Assembly: GCF_023016085.1 (NCBI RefSeq)
Contig: NZ_JALKBF010000003.1
Span: 112,876 to 176,875, forward strand
From: Aliiroseovarius sp. F47248L
Lineage (GTDB): Bacteria; Pseudomonadota; Alphaproteobacteria; Rhodobacterales; Rhodobacteraceae
Reading direction: 5' to 3'
Length of the DNA stretch: 64,000 nt
A model generated the notes under the pieces. The model was not told the DNA's origin, did not search any database, and saw only the letters and a program-made list of their open reading frames with translations. Below are positions 56,116 through 64,000 of this stretch, one piece after another; the first letter of the stretch is position 1, and each line of letters opens with the position of its first letter. Both the position numbers and the translations under genes were made by a program.

Positions 56116-57594
56116 TTATTTAGCAGATTGTACATAACTGCCCAGGGCAGCTTCACAGCCTTGGGTCCAGATCAACGGAAGCCACTTGCAGAACGCTGCT
56201 GAAAAGGCTTCGGAATTTGCCAGGTCGCCGTAAAAATTGCTCTGTTCCAACCATGCTGCTGGACGTTCTTTTGCGGCATGCGCAACACTCGTGAGGTCAT
56301 CCCAGAGCGGATCGTTGGCGTCGATAGCGCTGCCATCTTCACGGGTTCCGGCGCACATGCGCGCCCAAAGTGCTTCGACAAGCGCAAGGCCTTCCACAGT
56401 GCGCCCGGCTGCAAGCTGATCGCGCACGATCGGCAAGACAAAGCCTGTGTGGCGCGCAGAGCCGTCAAATGCCACGCGGCGCGTCGTGTCGACGATCCGC
56501 GGGTTCGAGAACCGCTTGACGATCAAATCGACGTATTCAGCCGGGGTGCGACCGGGGACCGGGTCAACCGTCACAGCGATCTCGGTTCGCTGAACTTTGC
56601 CGAAGAAGGCCAAGATACCGGGATGCGCCATGCATCCGGCGATGGTTTCGATGCCAAGGACCTCGCCGACATTTGCAATGACCTGATGTCCGGCATTGAG
56701 GATGCGGATCTTCATGGTTTCAAAGGCGTGGACATCATCCGAGAAGGTCGCGCCAACTTGGTCCCAATCCGGTCGCCCGGCGCAGAATTTATCCTCGATC
56801 ACCCATTGGCGATAGGCTTCGTGGGTCACAACGGCGGCGTCTTTAATGCCGAAGTCCTCCGCGAGGGCCAGTTCTTTCGGGCCGGTGGCAGGTGCGATGC
56901 AGTCGACCATGGAGTTGGGGAACGTGGTGTTGGTGTCGATCCAGCCTGCAAGATCGGGATCGGACATGGCGGCAAGGGACACAACCGTCTGGCGCAGGAT
57001 GTCGCCGTTGCCTTGCAGGTTGTCACAGCTGAGGCCGGTAAATGGCCCGTGGCCTGCGTCACGACGCTGCCTGAGAGCGGCAACCATGGCACCAAACGCG
57101 GTGCGCGGCGTGTCAGGGTGGGCAGCATCGTGGACCAGATCGGGATGCGCAGCATTGAACCCCTTGGTAACGGGGTCAACATAATAACCGCTTTCGGTGA
57201 CGGTCATCGCAACGATGCGAATGGCCGGGTCGGCCATCTGGCGGATAAGCGATGCGTTGCCTTCCTCGATCGGGAGGTAGTCGATCATCGAGCCCACGAC
57301 CTCGGAAGAGACGTTATCCGGATCAAGCTCGATCAAGGTGGTCAAGCAATCCTGTGCCAAGAGTTTGTCCCGCATGGCGGCATCATAGGGGCGCACACCG
57401 GCGCCGATAATCGCCCAGTCCAAGGCTTTGCCAGCCTGCATCAGGCGGTGCAGATACCATGCCTGATGGGCGCGGTGGAAATTGCCGACGCCGATATGCA
57501 CGATGCCAGGTTGCAATGCCGCGCGGTCATAGTGGGGGCGTTCGACGTTCAGTTGGTCAAGGGTCGCGTTTGAAAGGGAAGTCAGCTCATCCAT
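56116..57594 (-). CDS. mtlK: Mannitol 2-dehydrogenase
   Basis: The 492-residue protein is a polyol-specific long-chain dehydrogenase that oxidises D-mannitol to D-fructose with NAD. It has the N-terminal V-H-I-G-V-G-N-F-H-R-A-H-Q motif near 32-44 and the family signature K-x4-N-x2-H in M-K-I-R-I-L-N-A-G-H near 295-304, which holds the catalytic lysine. D-arabitol may also be used. It is the last gene of the smo operon; its start overlaps the end of smoS by 13 bases, and a terminator follows. Length matches known MtlK (about 490). Confidence 0.94.
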   Translation of the reverse strand: MDELTSLSNATLDQLNVERPHYDRAALQPGIVHIGVGNFHRAHQAWYLHRLMQAGKALDWAIIGAGVRPYDAAMRDKLLAQDCLTTLIELDPDNVSSEVVGSMIDYLPIEEGNASLIRQMADPAIRIVAMTVTESGYYVDPVTKGFNAAHPDLVHDAAHPDTPRTAFGAMVAALRQRRDAGHGPFTGLSCDNLQGNGDILRQTVVSLAAMSDPDLAGWIDTNTTFPNSMVDCIAPATGPKELALAEDFGIKDAAVVTHEAYRQWVIEDKFCAGRPDWDQVGATFSDDVHAFETMKIRILNAGHQVIANVGEVLGIETIAGCMAHPGILAFFGKVQRTEIAVTVDPVPGRTPAEYVDLIVKRFSNPRIVDTTRRVAFDGSARHTGFVLPIVRDQLAAGRTVEGLALVEALWARMCAGTREDGSAIDANDPLWDDLTSVAHAAKERPAAWLEQSNFYGDLANSEAFSAAFCKWLPLIWTQGCEAALGSYVQSAK

Positions 57595-58352
57595 TGTCCA
57601 CCATCCACGTTGTAGGTTTGCGCGACGATGTAATCCGCCGCGTCGCTGGCCAGAAAAACTGCCATTCCTGTTAAATCTTCTGCTGTGCCCATTCGCCCAA
57701 AGGGCACGGCATCGCCGACTTCTTGTTTCTTTTGGCCGGGTGCCTTGTTTTCATACTTGGCAAAAAACGCATCCACTCCGTCCCAGTGTTCGCCATCGAC
57801 GACACCCGGTGAGATCGCGTTGACGTTGATACCGTGCTTGATCAGGTCAAGCCCGGCTGATTGGGTCAGGCTGATCACCGCAGCCTTTGTGGCGCAGTAA
57901 ACTGCGACTAGTGGTTCGCCACGCCGACCCGCTTGACTGGCCATGTTGATGATCTTGCCGCCTTGGCCGCGTTCGATCATGTGGCGTGCGACGGCTTGCA
58001 TGGTAAACAGCGTGCCCGCGACATTGATATCGAAGACGCGTTGATAATCATCGCGGTCAATCTCGACAATGGGCGCGGCAGTAAACAGGGCCGCGTTGTT
58101 GATCAGAATATCGATCGCCCCGAAACGCTCGATGGTTTGGGTCATGGCCTTTTCGATGCTTACCTGATCCGTGACGTCCATGTGGACAGCAAATGCATGA
58201 TCGCCAATCTCGTTGGCTGTGGCATTCGCACGGTTCAGATCAATGTCGGCGATAGCGACCTTGGCACCTTCCGTCACATAGGCTTCAGCAAAGGCGCGCC
58301 CGATTCCTCGGGCGGCCCCTGTGATGAGTGCGGTTTTGCCAGCCAACTGCAT
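57582..58352 (-). CDS. smoS: Sorbitol dehydrogenase (L-iditol 2-dehydrogenase), short-chain type
   Basis: The 256-residue protein is a short-chain dehydrogenase with the nucleotide-binding T-G-A-A-R-G-I-G-R-A at 11-20, the N-N-A-A motif near 87 and the catalytic Ser-Tyr-Lys in N-M-A-S-Q and Y-C-A-T-K (Tyr near residue 153, Lys four residues later). Context and length match Rhodobacter SmoS, which oxidises sorbitol to fructose and galactitol to tagatose. Its start codon overlaps the last base of smoK, and its end overlaps mtlK. Confidence 0.93.
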   Translation of the reverse strand: MQLAGKTALITGAARGIGRAFAEAYVTEGAKVAIADIDLNRANATANEIGDHAFAVHMDVTDQVSIEKAMTQTIERFGAIDILINNAALFTAAPIVEIDRDDYQRVFDINVAGTLFTMQAVARHMIERGQGGKIINMASQAGRRGEPLVAVYCATKAAVISLTQSAGLDLIKHGINVNAISPGVVDGEHWDGVDAFFAKYENKAPGQKKQEVGDAVPFGRMGTAEDLTGMAVFLASDAADYIVAQTYNVDGGQWMS

Positions 58353-59368
58353 CAGTTGATTCTCAGGCCTTGAGCGTCAAACTTGTGCAACTTGTCGAGC
58401 TGTGGTGTGAGGTAAATCTCGTCACCATGCTTGGCCTGGATGTCCCCCGTGATCCGCACCGTGAACATGTCGCCAGGGCCGGTATCCAGTCCTGTTTCAT
58501 GCACGTGGATGAAGGTGTCCGACCCCAGGTGTTCAGCCACGCCGACGATGCCTTTCCAAGCGCCTTCGGTCTTGCTGACATCCGTGTGTTCCGGGCGAAT
58601 GCCGATGGTGGTCGCGCCGTGTTTTTCTGCTTCGGCACCTTTGATCAGGTTCATCTTGGGTGAGCCGATAAAGCCCGCGACAAATTCGTTGCGTGGTGCG
58701 TGATACAGCTCCAGCGGTGTGCCGACCTGTTCGATGAACCCAGCGCGCAATACGACAATCTTGTCCGCCATGGTCATAGCTTCGACCTGATCGTGGGTCA
58801 CATAGATCATGGTCGTTTCAAGGCGCTTGTGAAGCTCGCTGATTTCAAGGCGCATCCCGACCCGCAGCGCGGCATCGAGGTTCGACAAGGGTTCGTCGAA
58901 CAGGAACGCGGCAGGTTCGCGCACGATCGACCGCCCGATGGCGACCCGCTGACGCTGACCACCCGACAGTTGACCAGGCTTGCGGTCCAGATAGTCGGTC
59001 AGGTTCAACGCTTTTGCAGCGTTCTCGATCCGACGCTTCTGTTCGTCCTCGGGCACGCCCGCCATCTTCATCGGGAACGCGATGTTCTTGCGCACCGACA
59101 TATGCGGATAAAGTGCATAGGATTGAAACACCATCGCCAGCCCGCGTTTCGCCGGGGGCACGTTGGTTGCATCTGCGCCGTCGATCTCGATATGCCCGGA
59201 AGTGATATCCTCAAGGCCCGCGATGAGACGGAGTAGGGTGGATTTACCGCAGCCCGATGGGCCGACGAATACCGTGAACTCTCCGTCTTCAATTGTCAGA
59301 TCGAGCGGTGGAATGACTTCGACTTCACCGAAGCTTTTGCTTACTTGGTTGAGTTTGATTTGTCCCAT
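58352..59368 (-). CDS. smoK: Polyol ABC transporter ATP-binding protein
   Basis: The 338-residue protein is a CUT1-family ATPase (MalK/UgpC type). Walker A is G-P-S-G-C-G-K-S-T at 37-45, followed by Q-S-Y-A-L-Y-P-H-M near 82, the signature L-S-G-G-Q-R-Q-R near 135 and Walker [11 protein letters not shown] near 155. A C-terminal TOBE-type regulatory domain (I-G-I-R-P-E-H near 245) follows. It energises sorbitol/mannitol uptake by SmoF and SmoG. It lies 12 bases after smoG. Confidence 0.95.
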   Translation of the reverse strand: MGQIKLNQVSKSFGEVEVIPPLDLTIEDGEFTVFVGPSGCGKSTLLRLIAGLEDITSGHIEIDGADATNVPPAKRGLAMVFQSYALYPHMSVRKNIAFPMKMAGVPEDEQKRRIENAAKALNLTDYLDRKPGQLSGGQRQRVAIGRSIVREPAAFLFDEPLSNLDAALRVGMRLEISELHKRLETTMIYVTHDQVEAMTMADKIVVLRAGFIEQVGTPLELYHAPRNEFVAGFIGSPKMNLIKGAEAEKHGATTIGIRPEHTDVSKTEGAWKGIVGVAEHLGSDTFIHVHETGLDTGPGDMFTVRITGDIQAKHGDEIYLTPQLDKLHKFDAQGLRIN

Positions 59369-59380
59369 TGGTCAGGTTCC

Positions 59381-60211
59381 TTATTTCACAGCGCCGAAGG
59401 TCAGGCCGCTAACGAGTTGTTTCTGGCTGAACCAGCCGAGAATGAGGATCGGTGCGATGGCCATGGTGGAGGCCGCACTGAGCTTCGCGAAAAACAGTCC
59501 TTCCGGGCTGGAGTAGCTTGCGATGAAAGCTGTCAGTGGTGCGGCGTTTGCCGCGGTCAGGTTCAGCGTCCAGAAGGCTTCGTTCCATGCCAAGATGAAG
59601 TTCAAAAGCAAGGTTGAGGCAATTCCGGGGACCGCCATTGGGGTGAGAATATAAAGGATCTCTTCTTTCAGCGATGCGCCATCCATACGTGCCGCTTCCA
59701 GGATTTCACCCGGGATTTCGCGGAAGTAGGTATAAAGCATCCAGACGATGATCGGCAGGTTCATCAACATCAGGATGACAACCAGCGCGATGCGGCTGTC
59801 CAATATCCCCATCTTGATGCAGATCAGGTAGATTGGGTAAAGAACACCCACTGCCGGCAGCATCTTGGTCGACAGCATCCATAGCAGGATGTCTTTCGTC
59901 CGCTTTCCGGGCACGAAGGCCATGGACCAAGCCGCCGGAACTGCAATCATGATGCCAAGGATGGTTGAGCCACCCGCGATGATGATCGAGTTCCACAGGA
60001 ACTTGGCGTAGTTTGAACGCTCCAGCACCGCGGTGTAGTTTTCCAGTGTCCAGTTAAAGGCAAGGAACACAGGCGGATCCGCAATAGCCGTGGCTTCAGT
60101 TTTGAAGCTTGTCAGGATGGTCCAGAGGATTGGGAAGAAGATCAGCAGACCGACGGCCCAAGCGGCTGTCGTATTTATGATCTTGCGTTGTTGAGTTACT
60201 GAGCGTGCCAT
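59381..60211 (-). CDS. smoG: Polyol ABC transporter permease
   Basis: The 276-residue protein has about six membrane helices and the EAA loop (E-A-A-R-M-D-G-A-S near 180 with the following G-I-A) that contacts the ATPase. The N-terminal R-K-I-I-N-T-T-A-A-W-A-V-G-L-L-I-F-F-P is typical of MalG-type permeases. Spacing to its neighbours is 10-12 bases, so it is cotranscribed with smoF and smoK. Confidence 0.94.
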   Translation of the reverse strand: MARSVTQQRKIINTTAAWAVGLLIFFPILWTILTSFKTEATAIADPPVFLAFNWTLENYTAVLERSNYAKFLWNSIIIAGGSTILGIMIAVPAAWSMAFVPGKRTKDILLWMLSTKMLPAVGVLYPIYLICIKMGILDSRIALVVILMLMNLPIIVWMLYTYFREIPGEILEAARMDGASLKEEILYILTPMAVPGIASTLLLNFILAWNEAFWTLNLTAANAAPLTAFIASYSSPEGLFFAKLSAASTMAIAPILILGWFSQKQLVSGLTFGAVK

Positions 60212-60221
60212 TATGTGTTCC

Positions 60222-61088
60222 TCACGCGTCCAGGTTCTTGCCGACGATGCGCATCAGGAAGATGGCAACGATGTTGGCGAGAATGATTGCATATACGCCA
60301 CCGGCTGAGCCTAAGCCGACGTTTTGACTTTCAAGCACACGCTGAAAGATAAGATAGGTGAGCGTCCGAGTGCCGAAAGCACCACCGGTTGTCACGAAAA
60401 TCTCAGCGAAGATTGCCAGCAGAAAGATCGTCTGGATAAGCAGCACGATTGTGATCGCGCGGCTCAGGTGTGGAAGCGTGATGAAGGCAAAACGCTTGAG
60501 CGGGGGGGCACCATCCATTTCGGCGGCCTCCAACTGCTCGCTATCAAGCGACTGGATCGCTGTCAGCAGGATCAGGGTCGCAAAGGGCAACCACTGCCAA
60601 GAGACGATCAGCACGATGGACGACAGCGATGCTTCAGACAGCCACGACACCGGCTCGGCACCGAAAAAGCGCCATAGGTGGGCAAAAAGCCCATTGGTCG
60701 GGTCCAGAAACATGTTCTTCCAGACCAGCGCGGAAACGGTCGGCATAACAAAAAACGGTGCGATCACTAGAATACGGACGACCCCTTGGCCCCACATTGG
60801 CTGGTTGAGCAGGATGGCCAGCAATACGCCCAAAACCAGCGTGATCAACAGAACGCCACCAACGATTGTCAACGTGGCCAAAACGGACGGCCAAAACGCG
60901 CTGGAACTGACAAAACGAACATAGTTTTCGAAGCCAACCCATCCAAGGTCGCCGCCGCGCAGCGGTAGGTATTTCTTGAATGAGAAGACCAGCGTCATGA
61001 TCAAGGGCACGAGCATCCAACCAAGAAGGAGAATAACTGCGGGAGCCATCATGATGCGGGCTGCTGATCGGGAATGTTGGGTTGCCAT
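60222..61088 (-). CDS. smoF: Polyol ABC transporter permease
   Basis: The 288-residue protein is a MalF-type permease with about six membrane helices and an EAA loop, E-A-A-E-M-D-G-A-P-P, near residue 188. It forms the membrane channel with SmoG. Between it and the binding-protein gene lies a strong stem-loop (61160-61199), which probably makes its transcript level lower than that of smoE. Confidence 0.94.
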   Translation of the reverse strand: MATQHSRSAARIMMAPAVILLLGWMLVPLIMTLVFSFKKYLPLRGGDLGWVGFENYVRFVSSSAFWPSVLATLTIVGGVLLITLVLGVLLAILLNQPMWGQGVVRILVIAPFFVMPTVSALVWKNMFLDPTNGLFAHLWRFFGAEPVSWLSEASLSSIVLIVSWQWLPFATLILLTAIQSLDSEQLEAAEMDGAPPLKRFAFITLPHLSRAITIVLLIQTIFLLAIFAEIFVTTGGAFGTRTLTYLIFQRVLESQNVGLGSAGGVYAIILANIVAIFLMRIVGKNLDA

Positions 61089-61159
61089 TGGGCATACCTC
61101 CTCTGTTGACAGACCTCAGTCTACCATGAACGGAGCCGTGATTTAGAAAGATTTAGTGA

Positions 61160-61199
61160 GATCCGGGGAACACAAAGGGAGCGGAGTGCCCCCCGGATC
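61160..61199 (-). terminator. Intercistronic stem-loop between smoE and smoF
   Basis: GATCCGGGG (61160-61168) pairs perfectly with CCCCGGATC (61191-61199) around a 22-base loop. It lies 11 bases after the smoE stop and 72 bases before the smoF start. Such elements stabilise the upstream binding-protein mRNA or partly terminate transcription. Confidence 0.6.
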
Positions 61200-61209
61200 G
61201 AAGGCGCGT

Positions 61210-62514
61210 TTAGCGGTAGCCAGCAGCTTCCATAGCGTCATTTGTCAGTGCTTGTGCTTTGGCAAGCGCGTCCTCTACAGACTGCTGACCGGCATAAACA
61301 GCCGAGAACTCTTGACTGACTTCAGTTGCGATACCTGCGAATTCCGGGATCGCTGCGAACTGAACGCCAACGTAAGGAACGGGGTCCACAGTCGGGTTGT
61401 TCGGATCAGCTGACAGGATCGATTCCAGTGTCATCTCAGCGAAAGGAACTTCTTGGTAGTTGGGGTTTTCATACAGCGATGTACGGGCGCCCGGAGGTAC
61501 GTTTGCCCAACCTTCGTTCGCAGCAACCAGTTCGATGTAGTCTTTCGAAGTTGCCCATTCGATGAACGATTTTGCAGCAGCTTCTTTTTGCGTGCCTGCA
61601 GGAACGGCCAGAGCCCAAGCCCACAACCAGTTCGAGCGTTTGCCCAGACCATTGTCGGGTGCCAAAGCGAAGCCGACTTTGTCAGCAACTTCGGAATCGT
61701 CGGGGTTGGTCACGAAGGACGCCGCAACGGTGGCGTCGATCCACATGCCGCATTTGCCCTGTTGGAACAGGTTCAGGTTTTCGTTGAACCCGTTGGTCGC
61801 ATAACCGTTCGGACCAGACTCGTTCATCATGTCGACATAGAAGTTCAGCGTGTCAGCCCAGGGCTGCGTGTCGAACTGTGCGTTCCAGTCTTCGTCGAAC
61901 CAGCGTGCGCCGAACGAGTTTGACATCGCCGTGATGAAAGCGCCGCCTTCACCCCAGCCAGCCTTGCCGCGCAGGCAAATGCCGTTGATGTCGTTGTCGC
62001 GGTCGGTCATTGCTGCTGCTGCTTCGCGAATGAAGGTCCAGGTTGGGTCCTTGGGCATTTCCAGGCCGGCTTTTTCCATCAGATCGGTGCGATACATGAT
62101 CATCGAGCTTTCACCGTAGAACGGTGCAGCATACATCGTACCTTCGTAAGACAGGCCACCCCTCATTGCGGGCAGGATGTCGTCGGCGTCATATTCGGCC
62201 GAAAGATCATCCATGGGGATAAGCCAGCCGTTGGCAGCCCAGATCGGTGTCTCGTACATGCCGATGGTCATGATATCGAACGAGCCACCCTTGGCCGCGA
62301 TATCTGTTGTGACGCGCTGACGAAGTACGTTTTCTTCCAGCGTCACCCATTCCACCGTGTGGCCGGTTTTGTCTGTGAAGTCCTGGGTCAGGCCCTGCAT
62401 GCGGATCATGTCGCCGTTGTTCACGGTGGCAATCACCAAGTTCTCGGCGGTTGCACCGCCAGCCGTGACAAGCGCAATGGCCGTCGCAGCGTAGAGTGTT
62501 CGTTTAAAAGACAT
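61210..62514 (-). CDS. smoE: Polyol-binding periplasmic protein
   Basis: The 434-residue protein is a family 1 substrate-binding protein with a signal peptide (A-A-T-A-I-A-L-V-T-A-G-G-A-T-A, cleavage near residue 23). The mature fold has the usual P-F-Y-G-E-S-S-M near 133 and L-W-A-W-A-L-A-V-P near 298. It would capture sorbitol and mannitol for SmoFGK. A GAGGAGGAG ribosome-binding site, promoter elements and a shared operator motif lie upstream. Confidence 0.94.
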   Translation of the reverse strand: MSFKRTLYAATAIALVTAGGATAENLVIATVNNGDMIRMQGLTQDFTDKTGHTVEWVTLEENVLRQRVTTDIAAKGGSFDIMTIGMYETPIWAANGWLIPMDDLSAEYDADDILPAMRGGLSYEGTMYAAPFYGESSMIMYRTDLMEKAGLEMPKDPTWTFIREAAAAMTDRDNDINGICLRGKAGWGEGGAFITAMSNSFGARWFDEDWNAQFDTQPWADTLNFYVDMMNESGPNGYATNGFNENLNLFQQGKCGMWIDATVAASFVTNPDDSEVADKVGFALAPDNGLGKRSNWLWAWALAVPAGTQKEAAAKSFIEWATSKDYIELVAANEGWANVPPGARTSLYENPNYQEVPFAEMTLESILSADPNNPTVDPVPYVGVQFAAIPEFAGIATEVSQEFSAVYAGQQSVEDALAKAQALTNDAMEAAGYR

Positions 62515-62546
62515 CCGATATCTCCTCCTCGTTGGATGATGATTTC

Positions 62547-62576
62547 AGATTACTCTCTGCAATGACGCGAAGTCAA
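62547..62576 (-). promoter_or_regulatory. Promoter of the smo operon
   Basis: On the minus strand TTGACT (62571-62576) and TAATCT (62547-62552) are separated by 18 bases, a good sigma-70-type pair, with the smoE start codon 32 bases beyond the -10 box. Confidence 0.55.
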
Positions 62577-62579
62577 TTA

Positions 62580-62594
62580 AAAATTAGCGCGCGT
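62580..62594. promoter_or_regulatory. Candidate LacI-type operator upstream of smoE
   Basis: AAAATTAGCGCGCGT lies next to the -35 box of the smo promoter. Its reverse complement, with one mismatch, occurs upstream of the adjacent lacI-family gene, so it is the best candidate binding site of that regulator. Confidence 0.5.
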
Positions 62595-62628
62595 AAAATA
62601 ATATAGATGCAGGAGTTAAAACAATGGT

Positions 62629-63660
62629 TTAGGCCGAGTCTCTCATCACCAGCCGCCCTTCAAAAGTCGTTTCTGTGCGATCGGAAAGTCGTTCTTCGTT
62701 TTCCAACATGCCAAACAATTCATCTACGGCTCGATTCGCTATGGCTTCGTAGTCTTGCGCAATTGTCGTCAGCGGGGGGCAGGTGAATCTGGAAAACGGG
62801 TGATCGTCATGGCCCGCAATCCGAAGGTCGCAGCCCACGCCATGCCCGACCCGCAAGCCCAGACTATACGCCGCCGACAGCATGCCGATTGCCAAACGGT
62901 CGTTACTGCAAAGGATTGTGTTTGTGCTGAACGCTTTTGACGAAAGCAGCCGTCCGCCTTCCGTGCAGCCAATTTCTTCGAAATCCCAGCCATCGCCGTC
63001 CACCTGAAAAATGCGCGGCTCATGACCATGGCGCTTCATACTGTCGATATAGGCTTGGTGGCGCTTGTTGGCATTGGGGTTCGTGGGGGATTTCATCTCG
63101 AAGAAGCAGGGAGGCTCGCCGCTTCGGCACAGATATTCGACGACGAGGCCAACGCTTTGGAAGTTGTCAGTTCCGACGTAGGCCTGACCGATATCGCTCA
63201 TGTTGGCGTCAAACAGAACGAGGGGGAAGTCGTCGTCGAATGCTTTAACGGCATCTTTGTCTGACCGCCTTCCAAACGGTGCAAGCAGCACCCCCGCAGG
63301 TTTAAGCGATCTAAGGGACTGCAGGTTTTGACGCTCCATGTCTGGGCTGCCGTGCGAACTGAGCAGGATCGGGCTATACCCCGCCTTAATGCAAGCAAGT
63401 TCGACGCGTCGTCCGATCTCGGAAAAGAAGGGGTCTGCAAGGTTTGGAACGACGACGCCAATATTCTTGGTCGTGCGTCTGTTCTGGTTCATCGCAAACA
63501 CATTGGGCTGATAGTCGTGTTGCTTGAGGGCGGCCTCGATTTTCGCGCGGGTCGAGGCGCGCACGCTGTCAGGATCGTTGAAATACTTGGATACGGTCGG
63601 GCGGGAAATACCGCTTATCGCCGCAAATTCTTCCATATTGCGAATTTTAACCTGACCCAT
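62629..63660 (-). CDS. LacI-family transcriptional regulator
   Basis: The 343-residue protein has an N-terminal LacI HTH (M-E-E-F-A-A-I-S-G-I-S-R-P-T-V-S-K-Y-F at about 9-27, with V-R-A-S-T-R-A-K-I near 35) and a periplasmic-binding-like ligand domain with V-G-T-D-N near 155. It is immediately upstream of smoE on the same strand and is likely the polyol-responsive repressor or activator. The shared motif upstream of smoE and of this gene suggests it also controls its own synthesis. Confidence 0.92.
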   Translation of the reverse strand: MGQVKIRNMEEFAAISGISRPTVSKYFNDPDSVRASTRAKIEAALKQHDYQPNVFAMNQNRRTTKNIGVVVPNLADPFFSEIGRRVELACIKAGYSPILLSSHGSPDMERQNLQSLRSLKPAGVLLAPFGRRSDKDAVKAFDDDFPLVLFDANMSDIGQAYVGTDNFQSVGLVVEYLCRSGEPPCFFEMKSPTNPNANKRHQAYIDSMKRHGHEPRIFQVDGDGWDFEEIGCTEGGRLLSSKAFSTNTILCSNDRLAIGMLSAAYSLGLRVGHGVGCDLRIAGHDDHPFSRFTCPPLTTIAQDYEAIANRAVDELFGMLENEERLSDRTETTFEGRLVMRDSA

Positions 63661-63687
63661 GTTAACACCTTATTATTTACATAAGTG

Positions 63688-63702
63688 ACGCGCGATAATT
63701 TT
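63688..63702. promoter_or_regulatory. Candidate LacI-type operator upstream of the lacI gene
   Basis: ACGCGCGATAATTTT is the inverted form of the smoE upstream motif with one mismatch and lies 28 bases upstream of the regulator start codon. Confidence 0.5.
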
Positions 63703-63859
63703 AGAATAAGAGCGCACTTAGGAAATCGTCAAGCGAATATGTCCGTTTTGCAAAGTCAGGCCTGAACCGGGAGCGGATGCACGTAGGGCATGAAAGACCA
63801 CAGCGCTTTGGCCAAAGTCCGGTTGTCGGCATCGTTTGAAACTGCTTGGGTAAAATGCC

Positions 63860-64000
63860 CTAGAGCTCGTCCGCCCAAGGGGGATTTGCGCCGGCGCGGG
63901 AAACGGTGACGGCGGCGACGCGTGCGCCATGTGCCAGGGCCTGTTTGAGTGCATCGGGAGAGAGGTTCTGGAGTTGATCCTTTTGCAGCGCACCCAGTTC
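63860..64000 (-). CDS. PfkB-family sugar kinase (probably fructokinase), C-terminal fragment
   Basis: Only the last 46 residues are in the window; the frame is open to the right edge and ends in TAG at 63860-63862. The sequence A-L-A-H-G-A-R-V-A-A-V-T-V-S-R-A-G-A-N-P-P-W matches the C-terminal helix and tail of PfkB-type fructokinases. Its place beside the sorbitol/mannitol operon, whose oxidation product is fructose, supports fructokinase. It was not called from a start codon, because the start lies outside the window. Confidence 0.7.
   Translation of the reverse strand, partial: ELGALQKDQLQNLSPDALKQALAHGARVAAVTVSRAGANPPWADEL

Noticed and set aside
63718..63993. Minus-strand ORF of 91 codons at the right edge
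   Set aside because: Another minus-strand frame through the same bases encodes the conserved C-terminus of a PfkB kinase, which is much better supported.

Overview
The window looks like part of an extrachromosomal replicon (plasmid or chromid), or an integrated plasmid, of an alphaproteobacterium in the Rhodobacteraceae (Roseobacter-type). The inference rests on GC-rich coding sequence, a polyol operon in the order known from Rhodobacter (smoEFGK-smoS-mtlK), and a Rep_3 initiator next to parAB and a tyrosine recombinase. No rRNA, tRNA, CRISPR array or intact insertion sequence was seen.

Layout. 0-9.8 kb is metabolic and stress genes: two tandem Old Yellow Enzyme-type flavin oxidoreductases (the first cut by the window edge), xylulokinase, an exported dienelactone-hydrolase-like protein, type II dehydroquinase, divergent oxyR/katG, and a haem-type membrane protein paired with a Tat-exported intradiol-dioxygenase-fold protein. 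9.9-15.3 kb is the replicon maintenance module: rep, an origin with 22-bp spaced iterons, parA, parB, four copies of a 15-bp palindrome that is the likely centromere, and a tyrosine recombinase with a dif-like 11-7-11 site directly upstream of it. 15.6-19.4 kb holds four exported proteins of unknown function in two convergent pairs. 19.7-26.1 kb has an orphan oligopeptide-type binding protein coupled to a GAF protein, a 900-residue RTX repeat protein and a divergent LuxR-type regulator. 26.5-29.0 kb is a tight operon with an ECF sigma factor, a Tat-exported cupredoxin, a small secreted protein and a YiiX-like cysteine hydrolase.

29.4-50.4 kb is the most unusual part: six translationally coupled genes covering about 21 kb, one of which encodes a 3247-residue protein. 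The giant has degenerate repeats in its N-terminal half and a region resembling DUF6603. Its partners are two unknown proteins of 253 and 344 residues, two large ones of 696 and 1266 residues, and a 1122-residue Asp-box beta-propeller. None has a visible signal peptide or catalytic motif. I could not match this set to a described system.

51.2-55.7 kb has an MDR oxidoreductase with a DUF4386 membrane protein and a divergent LysR regulator, then a WYL-domain regulator divergent from an epoxide-hydrolase-like protein. 56.1-64 kb is the sorbitol/mannitol uptake and oxidation operon with its LacI regulator, followed by the 3' end of a PfkB-type sugar kinase. Sorbitol and mannitol would enter through SmoEFGK and be oxidised to fructose by SmoS and MtlK. 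The truncated kinase would then phosphorylate it. A motif shared by the smoE and lacI upstream regions is a likely operator.
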